Source: JBDSTZ01 sp039927975 | GTDB taxonomy: Bacteria; Pseudomonadota; Gammaproteobacteria; Burkholderiales; Burkholderiaceae_D | NCBI GenBank assembly: GCA_039927975.1 | Contig: JBDSTZ010000261.1 | Span: 1-22,239 of the forward strand | Direction of reading: 5' to 3' | Length of the DNA: 22,239 nt | Shown: positions 22,156 to 22,239 of the stretch, piece after piece | Position numbering within the stretch: the stretch's first letter is position 1 | Layout of the letters: the number at the start of each line of letters is the position of its first letter | Made by a program: the position numbers and the translations under genes | Notes under the pieces: generated by a model | Databases searched by the model: none | What the model was told of the DNA's origin: nothing | What the model saw: only the letters and a program-made list of their open reading frames with translations

Positions 22156-22239
22156 GTAACTATTCAGCCTGAGTGAACAGGTCAATCAACAGTTGTAAAC
22201 AATTGGCAATTACCGCATCATGTCGTCATGCCGCCGACC
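22156..22239. mobile_element. Possible left end of a second insertion sequence (IS66-like), incomplete
   Basis: The point where the transposase resemblance ends coincides with GTAACTATTCAGCC. IS66-family inverted repeats begin GTAA, and this sequence resembles such ends as I remember them. The remaining 84 bp carry no clear gene. If right, an IS66-type element inserted into the IS5-type gene and continues beyond the window. This is tentative because the other end and the target duplication cannot be seen. Confidence 0.35.

Overview
The window looks like chromosomal DNA from a high-G+C betaproteobacterium. The strong G/C bias at third codon positions, a Fiu/PiuA-type receptor beside a PiuC hydroxylase, and the overall gene style suggest an Oxalobacteraceae member such as Massilia or Duganella. 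That assignment is inference from gene content; no rRNA or marker gene is present. No tRNA, rRNA or CRISPR array was seen.

Region 1 (1-11821) is a carbohydrate-use locus. The plus-strand run is: the 3' end of a 2-keto-3-deoxygluconate-type kinase, an aldose-epimerase-family protein, an AGE-family sugar isomerase, a PfkB sugar kinase, a secreted GH97 enzyme, a LacY-type permease and a cytosolic GH88 unsaturated uronyl hydrolase. The isomerase, kinase and GH97 genes are joined by ATGA stop/start overlaps. The run ends at a strong two-way terminator (8039-8080) that it shares with a convergent LacI-family regulator. A small conserved-type protein of unknown role and a secreted GH27 alpha-galactosidase with a C-terminal NPCBM domain complete the region. 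My reading (inference): exported GH97 and GH27 trim alpha-linked sugars, the permease imports an oligosaccharide ending in an unsaturated uronate, and GH88 splits it in the cytosol. The uronate half would go through KDG kinase, and the hexose half, possibly mannose, through the isomerase and then the PfkB kinase.

Region 2 (about 12055-18491) is an iron-uptake locus. A clear Fur box overlaps the promoter of a TonB-dependent siderophore receptor that starts with TTG. It is followed by an FMN alpha-hydroxy-acid oxidase with a substituted substrate-binding arginine, a PiuC-type Fe(II)/2-oxoglutarate hydroxylase, a small exported PepSY-like protein overlapping a b561-type membrane cytochrome, and an MFS permease. 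The PepSY/cytochrome pair could deliver electrons for periplasmic ferric-siderophore reduction, which makes this the best candidate in the window for an under-described system.

Region 3 (about 18492-22239) is more accessory in character. An intergenic stretch rich in inverted repeats precedes a membrane protein that looks like the C-lobe of a dead Ser/Thr kinase fused to a PEGA-like domain. After a 468-bp stretch without a recognised gene comes a secreted serine hydrolase (class C beta-lactamase fold) with C-terminal TPRs and visibly lower G+C. The right edge has two perfect inverted repeats, a 5' fragment of an IS5-type transposase, and a possible end of a second insertion sequence.
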